Shown here: positions 16,865 through 24,690 of the stretch, piece after piece
How the letters are laid out: each line of letters begins with the position of its first letter
Numbering within the stretch: the stretch's first letter is position 1
NCBI GenBank assembly: GCA_020725265.1
Contig: DYFK01000027.1
Location: 1 to 35,056 of the forward strand
DNA from: Hydrogenophilus sp.
Lineage (GTDB): Bacteria; Pseudomonadota; Gammaproteobacteria; Burkholderiales; Thiobacillaceae
Direction: 5' to 3'
Length of the DNA stretch: 35,056 bases
Program-made: the position numbers and the translations under genes
The notes under the pieces: model-generated
Told to the model about the DNA's origin: nothing
Database searches by the model: none
Seen by the model: only the letters and a program-made list of their open reading frames with translations

Positions 16865-19251
16865 CGAAAAAAACATCACGAAACAACCCGAAACCCACCG
16901 ACCAGGTGGTCCCGGAAACCCCCTCGCGTGGCAAGCCCGCGCGTCGCGGCCAGAAAGCATTGCGTTGGCAGGATCCCTTCCTGGAACGCGAACGCGCCAA
17001 ATACGGCCAGGCCATGCCCAGCCGGGAGTTCATTCTTGATCTGCTGACCGAGGCGGGCGGCCCGGTCGATGCCGACGAGTTCGCGGCCAGGCTGGGCATC
17101 GAAGCCGAGGAGACGGATGCCTTCAACATCCGGCTGCGGGCGATGCAACGTGATGGCCAGATCATGCTCAACCGGCGTGGTGCCCTTTGCCTACCGGAAA
17201 AGATCGAGGTCAAGAGCGGGCGGGTCGAAGGCCATGCCGATGGTTTCGGGTTCTTCATACCCGACGATCATTCCGGCGACATGTTCCTGCAAGAAAAGGA
17301 AATGCGCGGTGTCCTGCACGGCGATCGCGTCATGGTCCGGGAGCATGGCGTCGACCGGCGTGGGCGCAAGGAAGGCAAGGTGGTCGAGGTATTGGAGCAC
17401 GCCAATTCCAGTCTGGTCGGCCGTCTCTACCGCGAACGCGGTTACCAGTGGGTGGTGGCCGAGAACAAACGCATCAGTCAGGACATCCTGATTCCCGATC
17501 ACGCGGATCTAGGTGCCAGTTCCGGACAGGTCGTCATGGTCGAGATCGTCGAGCAACCGACCAAGCACGCGCCTCCAGTTGGCAGGGTGGTCCAAATCCT
17601 GGGCAATTACGCCGATCCGGGCATGGAGATCGAAATCGCGTTGCGCAAGCACGACCTGCCACATGAGTTTTCGCCGGCTGTTCAGGCGCAGGCCAGGAAA
17701 CTGCCGAAAGGAGTGACCAGGAAGGATCTGGCCGCCGATGCCGGTCTTGCGCGCGAGGACATCCGCGATCTGCCTCTGGTCACCATCGATGGCGAGGATG
17801 CACGGGATTTCGATGATGCCGTGTATTGCCAGCCGGAAGGGCGTGGCTTCCGGCTCTGGGTGGCGATCGCCGATGTCTCGCATTATGTGAAGCCCGGTTC
17901 CGTGCTCGATCAGGATGCTTATGATCGCGGTAATTCCGTCTATTTTCCCCGCCGCGTGATCCCGATGTTGCCGGAGGAATTGTCCAACGGCCTGTGTTCG
18001 CTGAATCCGGAAGTGGACCGGCTGTGCATGGTCTGCGAGATGGAGATTTCCAGTTTCGGCAATATCAAGAAATACCGTTTCTATCCGGCGGTGATGCATT
18101 CCAAGGCGCGACTGACCTACAACCAGGTTTGGGACTGGCTGTCCTCCGGAGAGGCGCCGGCGGAACAGGAATGGGTGATGCCGTATCTGCAAGCGCTGTA
18201 CAGGTTGTTCAAGGTTTTGCTCAAGGCGCGTTTCAAGCGTGGCGCCATCGATTTCGAGACGCTGGAGACCAAGATGTTGTTCGACGAGCACGACAAGATC
18301 GAACGCATCGTGCCCTCCGCCCGCAATGACGCCCATCGGCTGATCGAGGAGTGCATGCTGGCGGCCAACGTCTGCGCGTCCGAATTCCTGCAGAAGCGCA
18401 AGCACGCGGCGCTTTATCGGGTGCATGAAGGGCCGACCCCGGACAAGCTCAAGGCGTTGCAGGAATTCCTGGCCGAATTCGGCTTTTTCCTGACCGGCGG
18501 CGACGATCCACACGCCAAGGATTACGCGGAACTGCTGGCCAAGATCAAGGGCCGTCCGGACGAACAATTGCTGCAAACCGTGCTGTTGCGCTCGCTGCGT
18601 CAGGCCATCTACAGCCCGGAGAACGTCGGCCATTTCGGTCTTGCCTACGAGGCCTACACGCATTTCACCTCGCCGATCCGCCGCTATCCCGACCTGCTCG
18701 TGCACCGCGCGATCAAGTCCTGCCTGAAGGGCGAAACCTACGATCCCGGCAACTGGGAGGACATCGGCCTGCACTGTTCGATGACCGAGCGCCGCGCCGA
18801 TGACGCCACTCGCGACGTGGTGTCCTGGCTCAAGTGCTACTACATGCAGGACAAGATCAACGAGGAGTTCGACGGCGTCATTTCCGCCGTGGTCAGCTTC
18901 GGGGTATTCGTCGCGCTCAACGAGGTGTTCGTCGAAGGCCTGGTGCATGTGACCGAACTCGGCCAGGACTATTACCACTTCGATTCCGCGCGCCATCAGA
19001 TGCTGGGTGAGCGCACGGGCCGCCGTTTCCGGCTGGGCGACAAGGTACGCATTCGCGTGGTGCGGGTGGATATCGAGACTTCACGCATCGATTTCGCGCT
19101 GGTCGATGAGGGCGCGCGGCCGGCCACGCCGGAGCCTGGCGATGGTCGCCGCGGTCATGCCGATGGTGCCCGCGATGGTCGTGGCAAGGGTACCGCCGGG
19201 AATCGGCCAACCGGCAAGACCGGAGGGGCGGCCAAGGGCAAGCGCAAATGA
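16858..19251 (+). CDS. rnr: Ribonuclease R
   Basis: A 797-residue 3'-to-5' exoribonuclease that degrades structured RNA, acting in rRNA quality control and mRNA turnover. Order of domains: a basic N-terminal tail, an RNase R winged-helix (SREFILDLLTEAGGPVDADE), two cold-shock OB domains, then the RNB catalytic domain with DGEDARDFDDAVY. Asp311, Asp317, Asp319 and Asp320 correspond to the Mg-binding aspartates of E. coli RNase R (Asp272, 278, 280, 281). An S1 domain (FDGVISAVVSFGVFVALNEV) and a Lys/Gly-rich tail close the protein. ATG 16858 starts the basic tail; no clear Shine-Dalgarno precedes it. Its stop overlaps the rlmB start by 4 bases, an order also found in E. coli. Confidence 0.97.
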   Translation: MSTKKTSRNNPKPTDQVVPETPSRGKPARRGQKALRWQDPFLERERAKYGQAMPSREFILDLLTEAGGPVDADEFAARLGIEAEETDAFNIRLRAMQRDGQIMLNRRGALCLPEKIEVKSGRVEGHADGFGFFIPDDHSGDMFLQEKEMRGVLHGDRVMVREHGVDRRGRKEGKVVEVLEHANSSLVGRLYRERGYQWVVAENKRISQDILIPDHADLGASSGQVVMVEIVEQPTKHAPPVGRVVQILGNYADPGMEIEIALRKHDLPHEFSPAVQAQARKLPKGVTRKDLAADAGLAREDIRDLPLVTIDGEDARDFDDAVYCQPEGRGFRLWVAIADVSHYVKPGSVLDQDAYDRGNSVYFPRRVIPMLPEELSNGLCSLNPEVDRLCMVCEMEISSFGNIKKYRFYPAVMHSKARLTYNQVWDWLSSGEAPAEQEWVMPYLQALYRLFKVLLKARFKRGAIDFETLETKMLFDEHDKIERIVPSARNDAHRLIEECMLAANVCASEFLQKRKHAALYRVHEGPTPDKLKALQEFLAEFGFFLTGGDDPHAKDYAELLAKIKGRPDEQLLQTVLLRSLRQAIYSPENVGHFGLAYEAYTHFTSPIRRYPDLLVHRAIKSCLKGETYDPGNWEDIGLHCSMTERRADDATRDVVSWLKCYYMQDKINEEFDGVISAVVSFGVFVALNEVFVEGLVHVTELGQDYYHFDSARHQMLGERTGRRFRLGDKVRIRVVRVDIETSRIDFALVDEGARPATPEPGDGRRGHADGARDGRGKGTAGNRPTGKTGGAAKGKRK

Positions 19252-19991
19252 GCCAGCGCGTGTTCATTCATGGCTTTCACGCCATCACCGCGCGTCTGCG
19301 TCACCACGCCGGCAGCATCCAGGTGATCTATCTGGATCAGTCACGCCGCGACAAGCGCGCCAGGGATCTGCTCAAGGCCGCCGAAGCTCGCGATGTCCGC
19401 GTGGTGCTCGCCGAAGGCGCGCGGATCGAGGAAATGGCGCGCGGAAAATCCCAGGGTGTGGTCGCGCTGGCCGACCCGATCCAGCTTGCCCGCGATCTCG
19501 ACGAGGTCATCGACGAGCTGACCGAGCCGGTGCTGCTGCTGGTGCTGGATGGCGTGACCGATCCGCATAATCTGGGTGCCTGCCTGCGCAGTGCCGACGC
19601 TTTTGGCGTGCATGCCGTGCTCGCGCCCAAGGATCGCTCCGCCGGCCTGAGCGCGGTGGCGATGAAGGCCGCCAGTGGCGCCGCCGAATCGGTGCCTTAC
19701 CTGACGGTCACCAACCTGGCGCGGGCGCTGCGCGATCTCAAGGATCGCGGCATCCTCGTGGTCGGCACCGACGACGAGGCACCGGCGACGATCATGGATG
19801 CCGATTTCACCAGTGCCTGCGCGCTGGTTCTGGGTGCCGAGGGCGCCGGCATGCGCCGGCTGACGCGAGAGCATTGCGACGTGTTGGCGCGCATCCCGAT
19901 GTTCGGTCAGGTCGAAAGCCTGAACGTGTCGGTGTCCGCCGGTGTTTGCCTGTATGAAGCCCGACGCCAACGTGGCGTACCCTTGCTGTGA
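19248..19991 (+). CDS. rlmB: 23S rRNA (guanosine-2251-2'-O)-methyltransferase RlmB
   Basis: A 247-residue SPOUT enzyme that methylates the ribose of G2251 in the 23S rRNA peptidyl-transferase P loop. The N-terminal substrate-binding domain begins QRVFIHGFHAITARL. The knot domain has LVLDGVTDPHNLGACLRSA, VMKAASGAAESVPY-like AMKAASGAAESVPY, LVLGAEGAGMRRL, and IPMFGQVESLNVSVSAGVCLYE. Both the sequence and the position directly after rnr (ATGA overlap) support RlmB rather than a general SpoU protein. Its stop overlaps a possible GTG start of the next gene. Confidence 0.94.
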   Translation: MSQRVFIHGFHAITARLRHHAGSIQVIYLDQSRRDKRARDLLKAAEARDVRVVLAEGARIEEMARGKSQGVVALADPIQLARDLDEVIDELTEPVLLLVLDGVTDPHNLGACLRSADAFGVHAVLAPKDRSAGLSAVAMKAASGAAESVPYLTVTNLARALRDLKDRGILVVGTDDEAPATIMDADFTSACALVLGAEGAGMRRLTREHCDVLARIPMFGQVESLNVSVSAGVCLYEARRQRGVPLL

Positions 19992-20002
19992 ACGGCGCGG
20001 TC

Positions 20003-20548
20003 ATGGATGCCCGGCAAGCCTGGTCGCTGATCAATGACGCTGAATTGCTGCACGGTGAGACCGAGATCGAGCTCGCCCTGGACCGGCTTGCCGCGCGCAT
20101 CGGCGACGCCCTGGCCGACCGCTTCCCGGTTGCCCTGTGCGTGATGGGCGGTGCCGTGGTCTTCTCCGGCAAGCTGCTGCCGCGTCTGGGCTTCCCACTG
20201 GAATTCGACTATCTGCACGCCAGCCGATACCGCGACGGCACCCGTGGTGGCGAAATCGCCTGGAATGTCCTGCCGCGCAAGGATCTGCGCGGCCGCGTGG
20301 TCCTGTTGATGGATGACATCCTGGATGAGGGTCATACCCTGGCGGCCGCGCGCGCGCGCCTGCTCGAACTGGGCGCGGCGGAAGTCTGGATCGCCGTGCT
20401 CGCGGACAAGGAAATCGGCCGGGCCAAGCCCGTGCATGCCGACTTTGTCGGCCTGACCTTGCCGGACCGCTATGTATTCGGCATGGGCATGGACGCCTAC
20501 GGGCTATGGCGCAACCTGCCGGCCATCTATGCATTGAAGGAGAAATGA
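20003..20548 (+). CDS. hpt: Hypoxanthine(-guanine) phosphoribosyltransferase
   Basis: Purine salvage enzyme joining hypoxanthine or guanine to PRPP to give IMP or GMP. In the 181-residue form, the PRPP-binding motif VLLMDDILDEGHT lies at about 100-112. Earlier are the VMGGAVVFSGKLLPRL loop and FDYLHASRYRDGTRGGE, and later ADFVGLTLPDRYVFGMGMD, all typical of HGPRT. ATG 20003 is chosen because family members start just before an equivalent EQAW segment. GTG 19988, overlapping the rlmB stop, would add five residues and is possible. The gene sits 3 bases before a methylthioinosine phosphorylase whose product is hypoxanthine, so the two form a short salvage pathway. Confidence 0.92.
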   Translation: MDARQAWSLINDAELLHGETEIELALDRLAARIGDALADRFPVALCVMGGAVVFSGKLLPRLGFPLEFDYLHASRYRDGTRGGEIAWNVLPRKDLRGRVVLLMDDILDEGHTLAAARARLLELGAAEVWIAVLADKEIGRAKPVHADFVGLTLPDRYVFGMGMDAYGLWRNLPAIYALKEK

Positions 20549-20551
20549 TCG

Positions 20552-21298
20552 ATGTTGGGCATCATCGGCGGCACCGGGCTGACCAAGCTTCCGGGCCTAT
20601 CCATCACCCACCGTCAGGTGATCCGCACCCCGTACGGCGAGCCATCCGGCCCGGCGACCTTCGGCGAACTGGATGGCCATCCGGTTGTGTTTCTCGCCCG
20701 CCATGGCTATGGCCACACCATTCCGCCACATCTGGTCAACTATCGCGCCAACATCTGGGCGCTGCATGCCCAGAAAGTCAGTCACGTCGTATCCGTGGCC
20801 ACGGTCGGCGGCATTCATCCGGAGCTGGCCCCCGGCAAGCTGTGCGTGCCCGATCAGATCATCGACTACACCCATGCTCGGGAAAGCACGTTCGCCGAAT
20901 ACAACGGAAAACCGGTCACCCATCAGGATTTCACCTGGCCGTATTGTGTGGACATGCGCGAACGTTGTCTGCGCGCGCTGCGTGCCGCTGGCGAGGATTT
21001 CATCGATGGCGGCGTCTATGCCGCCGTGCAGGGACCACGCCTGGAAACCAAGGCGGAAATCGATCGTCTGGCACGTGATGGCGCCGACATGGTCGGCATG
21101 ACCGGCATGCCGGAAGCCTACCTGGCGCGGGAAATCGGACTCTGCTACGCGGCGGTCACGGTCTCGGTCAACTGGGCGGCCGGCCGCGGCGACAGCGCCG
21201 AAGCGATCTCGGCGCAAACCATCGAATCCACCCTGGCTGGCGCCATGGCGCGCGTCCGCCAGGTACTGACCCGTCTGGCCTGCATGGATTACCGTTGA
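20552..21298 (+). CDS. S-methyl-5'-thioinosine phosphorylase (MTAP/PNP family)
   Basis: A 248-residue nucleoside phosphorylase that splits methylthioinosine with phosphate to hypoxanthine and 5-methylthioribose-1-phosphate. The family signature is clear: IIGGTGLTKL at the N terminus, ARHGYGHTIPPHLVNYRANIWAL, SVATVGGIHPELAPG, GGVYAAVQGPRLETKAEI, and DMVGMTGMPEAYLARE. Choice between the thioinosine enzyme (as in Pseudomonas PA3004), an MTA phosphorylase and a purine nucleoside phosphorylase cannot be settled by eye. The neighbouring hpt, which would use the hypoxanthine, favours the thioinosine reading. A good Shine-Dalgarno (AAGGAG) overlaps the end of hpt. Confidence 0.85.
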   Translation: MLGIIGGTGLTKLPGLSITHRQVIRTPYGEPSGPATFGELDGHPVVFLARHGYGHTIPPHLVNYRANIWALHAQKVSHVVSVATVGGIHPELAPGKLCVPDQIIDYTHARESTFAEYNGKPVTHQDFTWPYCVDMRERCLRALRAAGEDFIDGGVYAAVQGPRLETKAEIDRLARDGADMVGMTGMPEAYLAREIGLCYAAVTVSVNWAAGRGDSAEAISAQTIESTLAGAMARVRQVLTRLACMDYR

Positions 21299-21397
21299 CA
21301 GCGCGTTGGTTGTGCATCGCACGTCTTGATGTAAGCTAGATAAATCAAACGCTTGCGTGCCGGGTCCGACAGCCCGGAAATTGGAGATCCTGTCGAC

Positions 21398-22594
21398 ATG
21401 AGCATTTTCGACGTCAACCCCGACAACCTGTTCATCGCCAGCGGCGCGCGGACCAACATCATGCGGAACCTGGCTCTGCGCGCCTTGAACGACGGGCTGG
21501 AAAAGTACGTCGCCAAGAAATACGACGAGGCGATCGCATCGCTCAAGCGCGCGGCCAGCCTGGATCCGAAATCGAACACATCGCTCAACGCCTACGATTA
21601 CATGGCCCGCGCATACAGCCAGCTGGGCGACAACGATGCCGCGATTCGAACCTATAAGCAGTCGCTGCGCGTAGAGCCCAATCAAAGCGATATTCAGCTG
21701 GCGCTCGGTAACGTTTATTTCATGGAAGACCGTGTCGAGGAAGCGGTCGCCGCTTATGAAAAGGCCACCCAGCTCGATCCCAATGCCACCAATCGTTACT
21801 CCCTCGCGCAGGGGTATCTGGCCCTGGGACGCTACGAGGAGGCGGAGCGCCAATTCGAGGCCGTGAAGAAACTGACGCCGCGCGAGCCCGAAGCCGATGT
21901 CGGTCTCGGTCAGACCTATGCCAAGCTAGGGCGCACCGAGGATGCCCTGCGCGCCTTCCAGCAAGCAATCGACCTGCAACGGGATTACTGGACCGCTTAT
22001 TCGGAAATGGGGTATGCCTTGGTCGACGGTGGAGAAATCGACCGGGCCAGGGAGATCCTCGAAACCCTGGAACCCAACGCCGCGGAACTGGCCAATGGCC
22101 TCAGTCAGTACATCTACGAAAAAGCCGCGCCGAGAATGACCGCGGCCTACACGGACGACCGTTTCACTCCATTCTTTTCGTCCAAGGGGCCGGGAACGAA
22201 ACTGACCGACCTCAGCCCGAAACTGACCGATCCGGGTAGCGAACACCTGTTTTCCATGGTGTTCGGATTCAGCAAGCCGATGGATCGGGAATCCGTGCAG
22301 GACATCAACAACTGGATGATCGGCCGGGCCTACGACAGCAACCTGGCGAACAGCTACAACTTCGGTAACCCGGTTCCCCTGACCGAGGTGATGCCAGCGT
22401 CCAAGCCGGTCATGGTGTTCTACAACGACGCCGATCGCACCGCCACGGTGTTGTTCAGCCTCCGCCAGAATGACGCCGGAAACGGCACGCTGGATCCCTC
22501 CCACATCCAGTTCACGTTCGCCGGCAAGGATGTGCTGGGTCTGGCCATGGATGGCGCGGCCAATGATTACACCGGTTTTTCAGGGGTTGCCTGA
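21398..22594 (+). CDS. TPR-repeat protein at the head of the flagellin locus
   Basis: A 398-residue protein of unknown function, without signal peptide or membrane segment. Residues about 35-230 are tetratricopeptide repeats (EKYVAKKYDEAIASLKRAASLDPKSN, ARAYSQLGDNDAAIRTYKQS, EDRVEEAVAAYEKATQLDPNA, YLALGRYEEAERQFEAV, TYAKLGRTEDALRAFQQAI), a protein-binding solenoid. The last 150 residues (FSMVFGFSKPMDRESV, then beta-rich sequence ending in TFAGKDVLGLAMDGAAND) look like an Ig-like or structural-protein domain. ATG 21398 is preferred, with TTGGAGAT ahead; a TTG at 21353 would add 15 residues. It lies about 130 bases before flagellin 1, so an export, chaperone or filament-assembly role is possible but unproven. 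Confidence 0.75.
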   Translation: MSIFDVNPDNLFIASGARTNIMRNLALRALNDGLEKYVAKKYDEAIASLKRAASLDPKSNTSLNAYDYMARAYSQLGDNDAAIRTYKQSLRVEPNQSDIQLALGNVYFMEDRVEEAVAAYEKATQLDPNATNRYSLAQGYLALGRYEEAERQFEAVKKLTPREPEADVGLGQTYAKLGRTEDALRAFQQAIDLQRDYWTAYSEMGYALVDGGEIDRAREILETLEPNAAELANGLSQYIYEKAAPRMTAAYTDDRFTPFFSSKGPGTKLTDLSPKLTDPGSEHLFSMVFGFSKPMDRESVQDINNWMIGRAYDSNLANSYNFGNPVPLTEVMPASKPVMVFYNDADRTATVLFSLRQNDAGNGTLDPSHIQFTFAGKDVLGLAMDGAANDYTGFSGVA

Positions 22595-22614
22595 ACCCCC
22601 GGGGAAAAAACTTC

Positions 22615-22641
22615 TAAAGTTTTCCGTTCGACTGCCGAAGA
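22615..22641 (+). promoter_or_regulatory. Sigma-28 (FliA) promoter of flagellin 1
   Basis: TAAAGTTT (22615-22622), exactly 11 bases, then GCCGAAGA (22634-22641). This matches the FliA consensus TAAAGTTT-N11-GCCGATAA at 14 of 16 positions with correct spacing. Predicted start is near 22650, leaving a leader of about 75 bases before ATG 22724. Confidence 0.85.
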
Positions 22642-22674
22642 TCGAGACAACCACATCGAAACGATGTCGGTTGG

Positions 22675-22695
22675 CGGAGAGGAGAAGCCTCTCCG
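22675..22695 (+). promoter_or_regulatory. Leader stem-loop of flagellin 1 mRNA
   Basis: A perfect 8-bp stem CGGAGAGG/CCTCTCCG with loop AGAAG lies in the untranslated leader, 28 bases before the start codon. GGA occurs in the stem and again at the stem-loop junction, and also in the Shine-Dalgarno CAGGAG (22711-22716). It is a candidate site for post-transcriptional control by FlbT or CsrA; this is inference from position and known families. Confidence 0.45.
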
Positions 22696-22723
22696 GTAAT
22701 CAACCTAGAACAGGAGTTTTATC

Positions 22724-23587
22724 ATGGCAATCGGTGACGTCTCCCTGACCGGCGCAATGCGCTCCAATTTGGTCAGCCTGCAGCAAACCGCGACGTTGAT
22801 GGGCCAAACGCAGGATCGTCTGGCCACCGGTAGGAAAGTCAACAGCGCGCTCGACAACCCCGCCAACTTCTTCGCCGCGCGCGAGCACACCCAGCGCGCC
22901 AACCTGCTGAACGGTCTCAAGGACAACATCGGCGAGGCGGTTCAGACCGTCAAGGCGGCCGACAAGGCGGTGACCGCGATCACCAAGATGATCGAAGGCC
23001 TGCGTGGTCAGCTGTCGCAAGCACGTACCGCGCTCGGCGACTCCGAATCGAGTGGCACGTTGCTCGAAGGCGTGGCCAGTGGCTACAACACCATGCTCGA
23101 GCAGATCAACAACCTGGTCTCCGATTCCACCTACAAGGGCCTGACCTTCCTGTCCGGCGGTACTTCGTTGACGGTGAACTTCAACGAAAATGCTTCCACC
23201 TCGCTGGTGATGTCCGGTTTCGATGGCAGCGCGAGTGGTCTGGGGATCTCTGGCGGTACTGATATTGGTGGTACTCCGGCGTTGGCTTCCGGTGATATCG
23301 ACACCAATACCAAGATCGACGATGTCGAGAAAACCTTGAACGATGCGCTCGCGACCCTGCGCAAGGAATCCGCGACACTGGCCAACAACCTCACCATCCT
23401 CTCGGTACGTCAGAGCTTCATTTCCGACATGGTCAATACGTTGACGGAAGGCGCGGATAACCTGACGCTGGCGGATACCAACGAAGAGGGTGCCAACATG
23501 TTGATGTTGCAGACCAGGCAGGCGCTGGGTACTACTTCGTTGAGTCTCGCCTCTCAAGCGGCGCAATCGGTACTCCGGCTCTTCTAA
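22724..23587 (+). CDS. Flagellin 1
   Basis: Filament subunit of 287 residues, exported through the flagellar type III pathway and therefore without a signal peptide. The conserved N-terminal D0/D1 region (SLQQTATLMGQTQDRLATGR, SALDNPANFFAAREH) and C-terminal D1/D0 region (TLNDALATLRKESATLANNL, NLTLADTNEEGANMLMLQTR, ending SLASQAAQSVLRLF) flank a short variable Ser/Thr/Gly-rich segment at about 150-210, the likely glycosylated surface. The N-terminal sequence resembles alphaproteobacterial flagellins more than the usual gammaproteobacterial FliC. It is roughly 80% identical to flagellin 2 and nearly identical at both ends. Transcription is predicted from the sigma-28 promoter upstream. Confidence 0.95.
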   Translation: MAIGDVSLTGAMRSNLVSLQQTATLMGQTQDRLATGRKVNSALDNPANFFAAREHTQRANLLNGLKDNIGEAVQTVKAADKAVTAITKMIEGLRGQLSQARTALGDSESSGTLLEGVASGYNTMLEQINNLVSDSTYKGLTFLSGGTSLTVNFNENASTSLVMSGFDGSASGLGISGGTDIGGTPALASGDIDTNTKIDDVEKTLNDALATLRKESATLANNLTILSVRQSFISDMVNTLTEGADNLTLADTNEEGANMLMLQTRQALGTTSLSLASQAAQSVLRLF

Positions 23588-23628
23588 CCGGTTAGCCGGC
23601 GACAAGAGCACCGTATCGATGCGGATCT

Positions 23629-23658
23629 GGGGCGAGTCGCCGGCTAGGCACTCGCCCC
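23629..23658 (+). other. Hairpin after flagellin 1
   Basis: Stem GGGGCGAGT/ACTCGCCCC (23629-23637 and 23650-23658) with a 12-base loop and no T-run. It lies between flagellin 1 and the 210-residue gene. It may stabilise the abundant flagellin message or reduce read-through rather than terminate fully. Confidence 0.5.
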
Positions 23659-23679
23659 GTCCTCGTTCGGGAGGCAGCC

Positions 23680-24312
23680 ATGTCAACTTTTCCTGTCATT
23701 TCCAGTTCAGTGGCGCTGCCCGCGCAACTGGCGGAATTTCGCGCCGAGTCCGGAATGAATCCTGGACGCGCTCAGGGCGCGCCACCAACCGTGGCGCATG
23801 AGCCTGGCGTTGAGATCAGCATTTCCTCTCGCCTGCAGTCCGGCCGTGAGGTCGCCATCGCTCTTGGCGCGCGCGCGCGCGCGGCGGACACGACTTTCGA
23901 TCGCTCGCTTCGGCTTGTCGAGGACATGAAATCGCAGTTGACCTCGATTACCAAACAGTTCCCGCCGTTTGCAGCCGATAGTAGTGAACGCTTCCAGTTT
24001 CTCAACAATTTCAGTGGCTTGCGGGCACAGATCGAGTCTCTGACTTTCCCGCCTGAGCCCAAGGCGTCAGGCGAGTGGTCAGGAGTCGATTTCCCACCAG
24101 AACGGATGGATTGGGATGTGCCGTTCCTGGATCCCGCCAACGCGACGGATGAACAGGTTCAACAGGCCGAGGTTGCATTGGAGCGGTTGGGTCAGTCGCT
24201 GATGCATCGGCGTCAATCCTTCCATGAAAGCATGGCGGCGGTGATCGGAGAGAATGGCGCTGATCATGCGCGCAGCCTTTCTCTCGAATTACGCCATCGG
24301 CTGGCGGCCTGA
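23680..24312 (+). CDS. Unknown 210-residue protein between the two flagellin genes
   Basis: Not recognised. It begins with ATG 23680 after a strong GGGAGG Shine-Dalgarno. No signal peptide or membrane segment is visible. The N-terminal 50 residues are low in structure, then ISISSRLQSGREVAIALGAR, a helical stretch (FDRSLRLVEDMKSQLTSITK), a Pro-rich middle (FPPEPKASGEW, DFPPERMDWDVPF), and a helical C terminus (VQQAEVALERLGQSLMHRRQ). Size, position and helical character resemble small flagellin-linked factors such as FlaG- or chaperone-type proteins, but no motif supports a specific assignment. It ends at a strong terminator, so it probably shares the flagellin 1 transcript. The gene contains a (GC)8 run. 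Confidence 0.7.
   Translation: MSTFPVISSSVALPAQLAEFRAESGMNPGRAQGAPPTVAHEPGVEISISSRLQSGREVAIALGARARAADTTFDRSLRLVEDMKSQLTSITKQFPPFAADSSERFQFLNNFSGLRAQIESLTFPPEPKASGEWSGVDFPPERMDWDVPFLDPANATDEQVQQAEVALERLGQSLMHRRQSFHESMAAVIGENGADHARSLSLELRHRLAA
23867..23882 (+). repeat. (GC)8 dinucleotide repeat inside the 210-residue gene
   Basis: Sixteen bases of alternating G and C, coding for part of LGARARAAD. A change of one repeat unit would shift the frame and truncate the protein after about 70 residues, so it could vary by slippage; such runs also favour Z-DNA. Confidence 0.8.
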
Positions 24313-24328
24313 TGCCCATGTCTGATTG

Positions 24329-24357
24329 AACGGCCCCTGACGGGGCCGTTTTCTTTT
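24329..24357 (+). terminator. Intrinsic terminator after the flagellin 1 transcript
   Basis: A perfect 9-bp stem AACGGCCCC/GGGGCCGTT (24329-24337 and 24342-24350) with loop TGAC is followed by TTCTTTT. It separates flagellin 1 and the 210-residue gene from flagellin 2. Confidence 0.9.
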
Positions 24358-24585
24358 GAAGGGCAATTTTTGCCGCCGGGATTCGTGGGGGCGGCTGATT
24401 TTGACGTCATCATGGTGGCCATGCATTCCGCGTTTATTCCCGCGGCGACAGGGAAAATTCATCCCAGGGGGCGTGAGGCGTCATGTCGTCAGCCACGGGC
24501 GTAGGGGTCGTACGTGGAGATCATTCACATCGTGTGGGAGTGTCCTGATGCGACGTGCATGGAGGTCACCTGGTTGGATTGTTGA
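24358..24585. other. Long upstream region of flagellin 2
   Basis: No credible gene. The stretch precedes the sigma-54 promoter by up to 230 bases, the normal range for enhancer sites of a flagellar activator (FlrC- or FlbD-like). One palindrome, TGACGTCA (24402-24409), is visible, but its link to an activator is speculative. Confidence 0.4.
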
Positions 24586-24602
24586 TGGCACGATAACTGC
24601 TT
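24586..24602 (+). promoter_or_regulatory. Sigma-54 (RpoN) promoter of flagellin 2
   Basis: TGGCACGATAACTGCTT has the -24 GG and -12 GC exactly 10 bases apart and differs from TGGCAC-N5-TTGC at one base. Predicted start is near 24612, giving a leader of about 80 bases. Sigma-54 promoters need an enhancer-binding activator; none is encoded in the window. Confidence 0.82.
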
Positions 24603-24690
24603 AGAGCCGCTAGCCAATGTGGCTTGAATCCATGTCGCCCCGAAGATAGAACGCTTGCGGTCGCGCGGCATTGAATGAAGGAGAATCGTG

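Noticed and set aside
21340-21370. Possible sigma-28 promoter before the TPR gene (TAAATCAA ... GCCGGGTC)
   Set aside because: Spacing is 10 instead of 11 and both boxes match poorly, unlike the clear site before flagellin 1.
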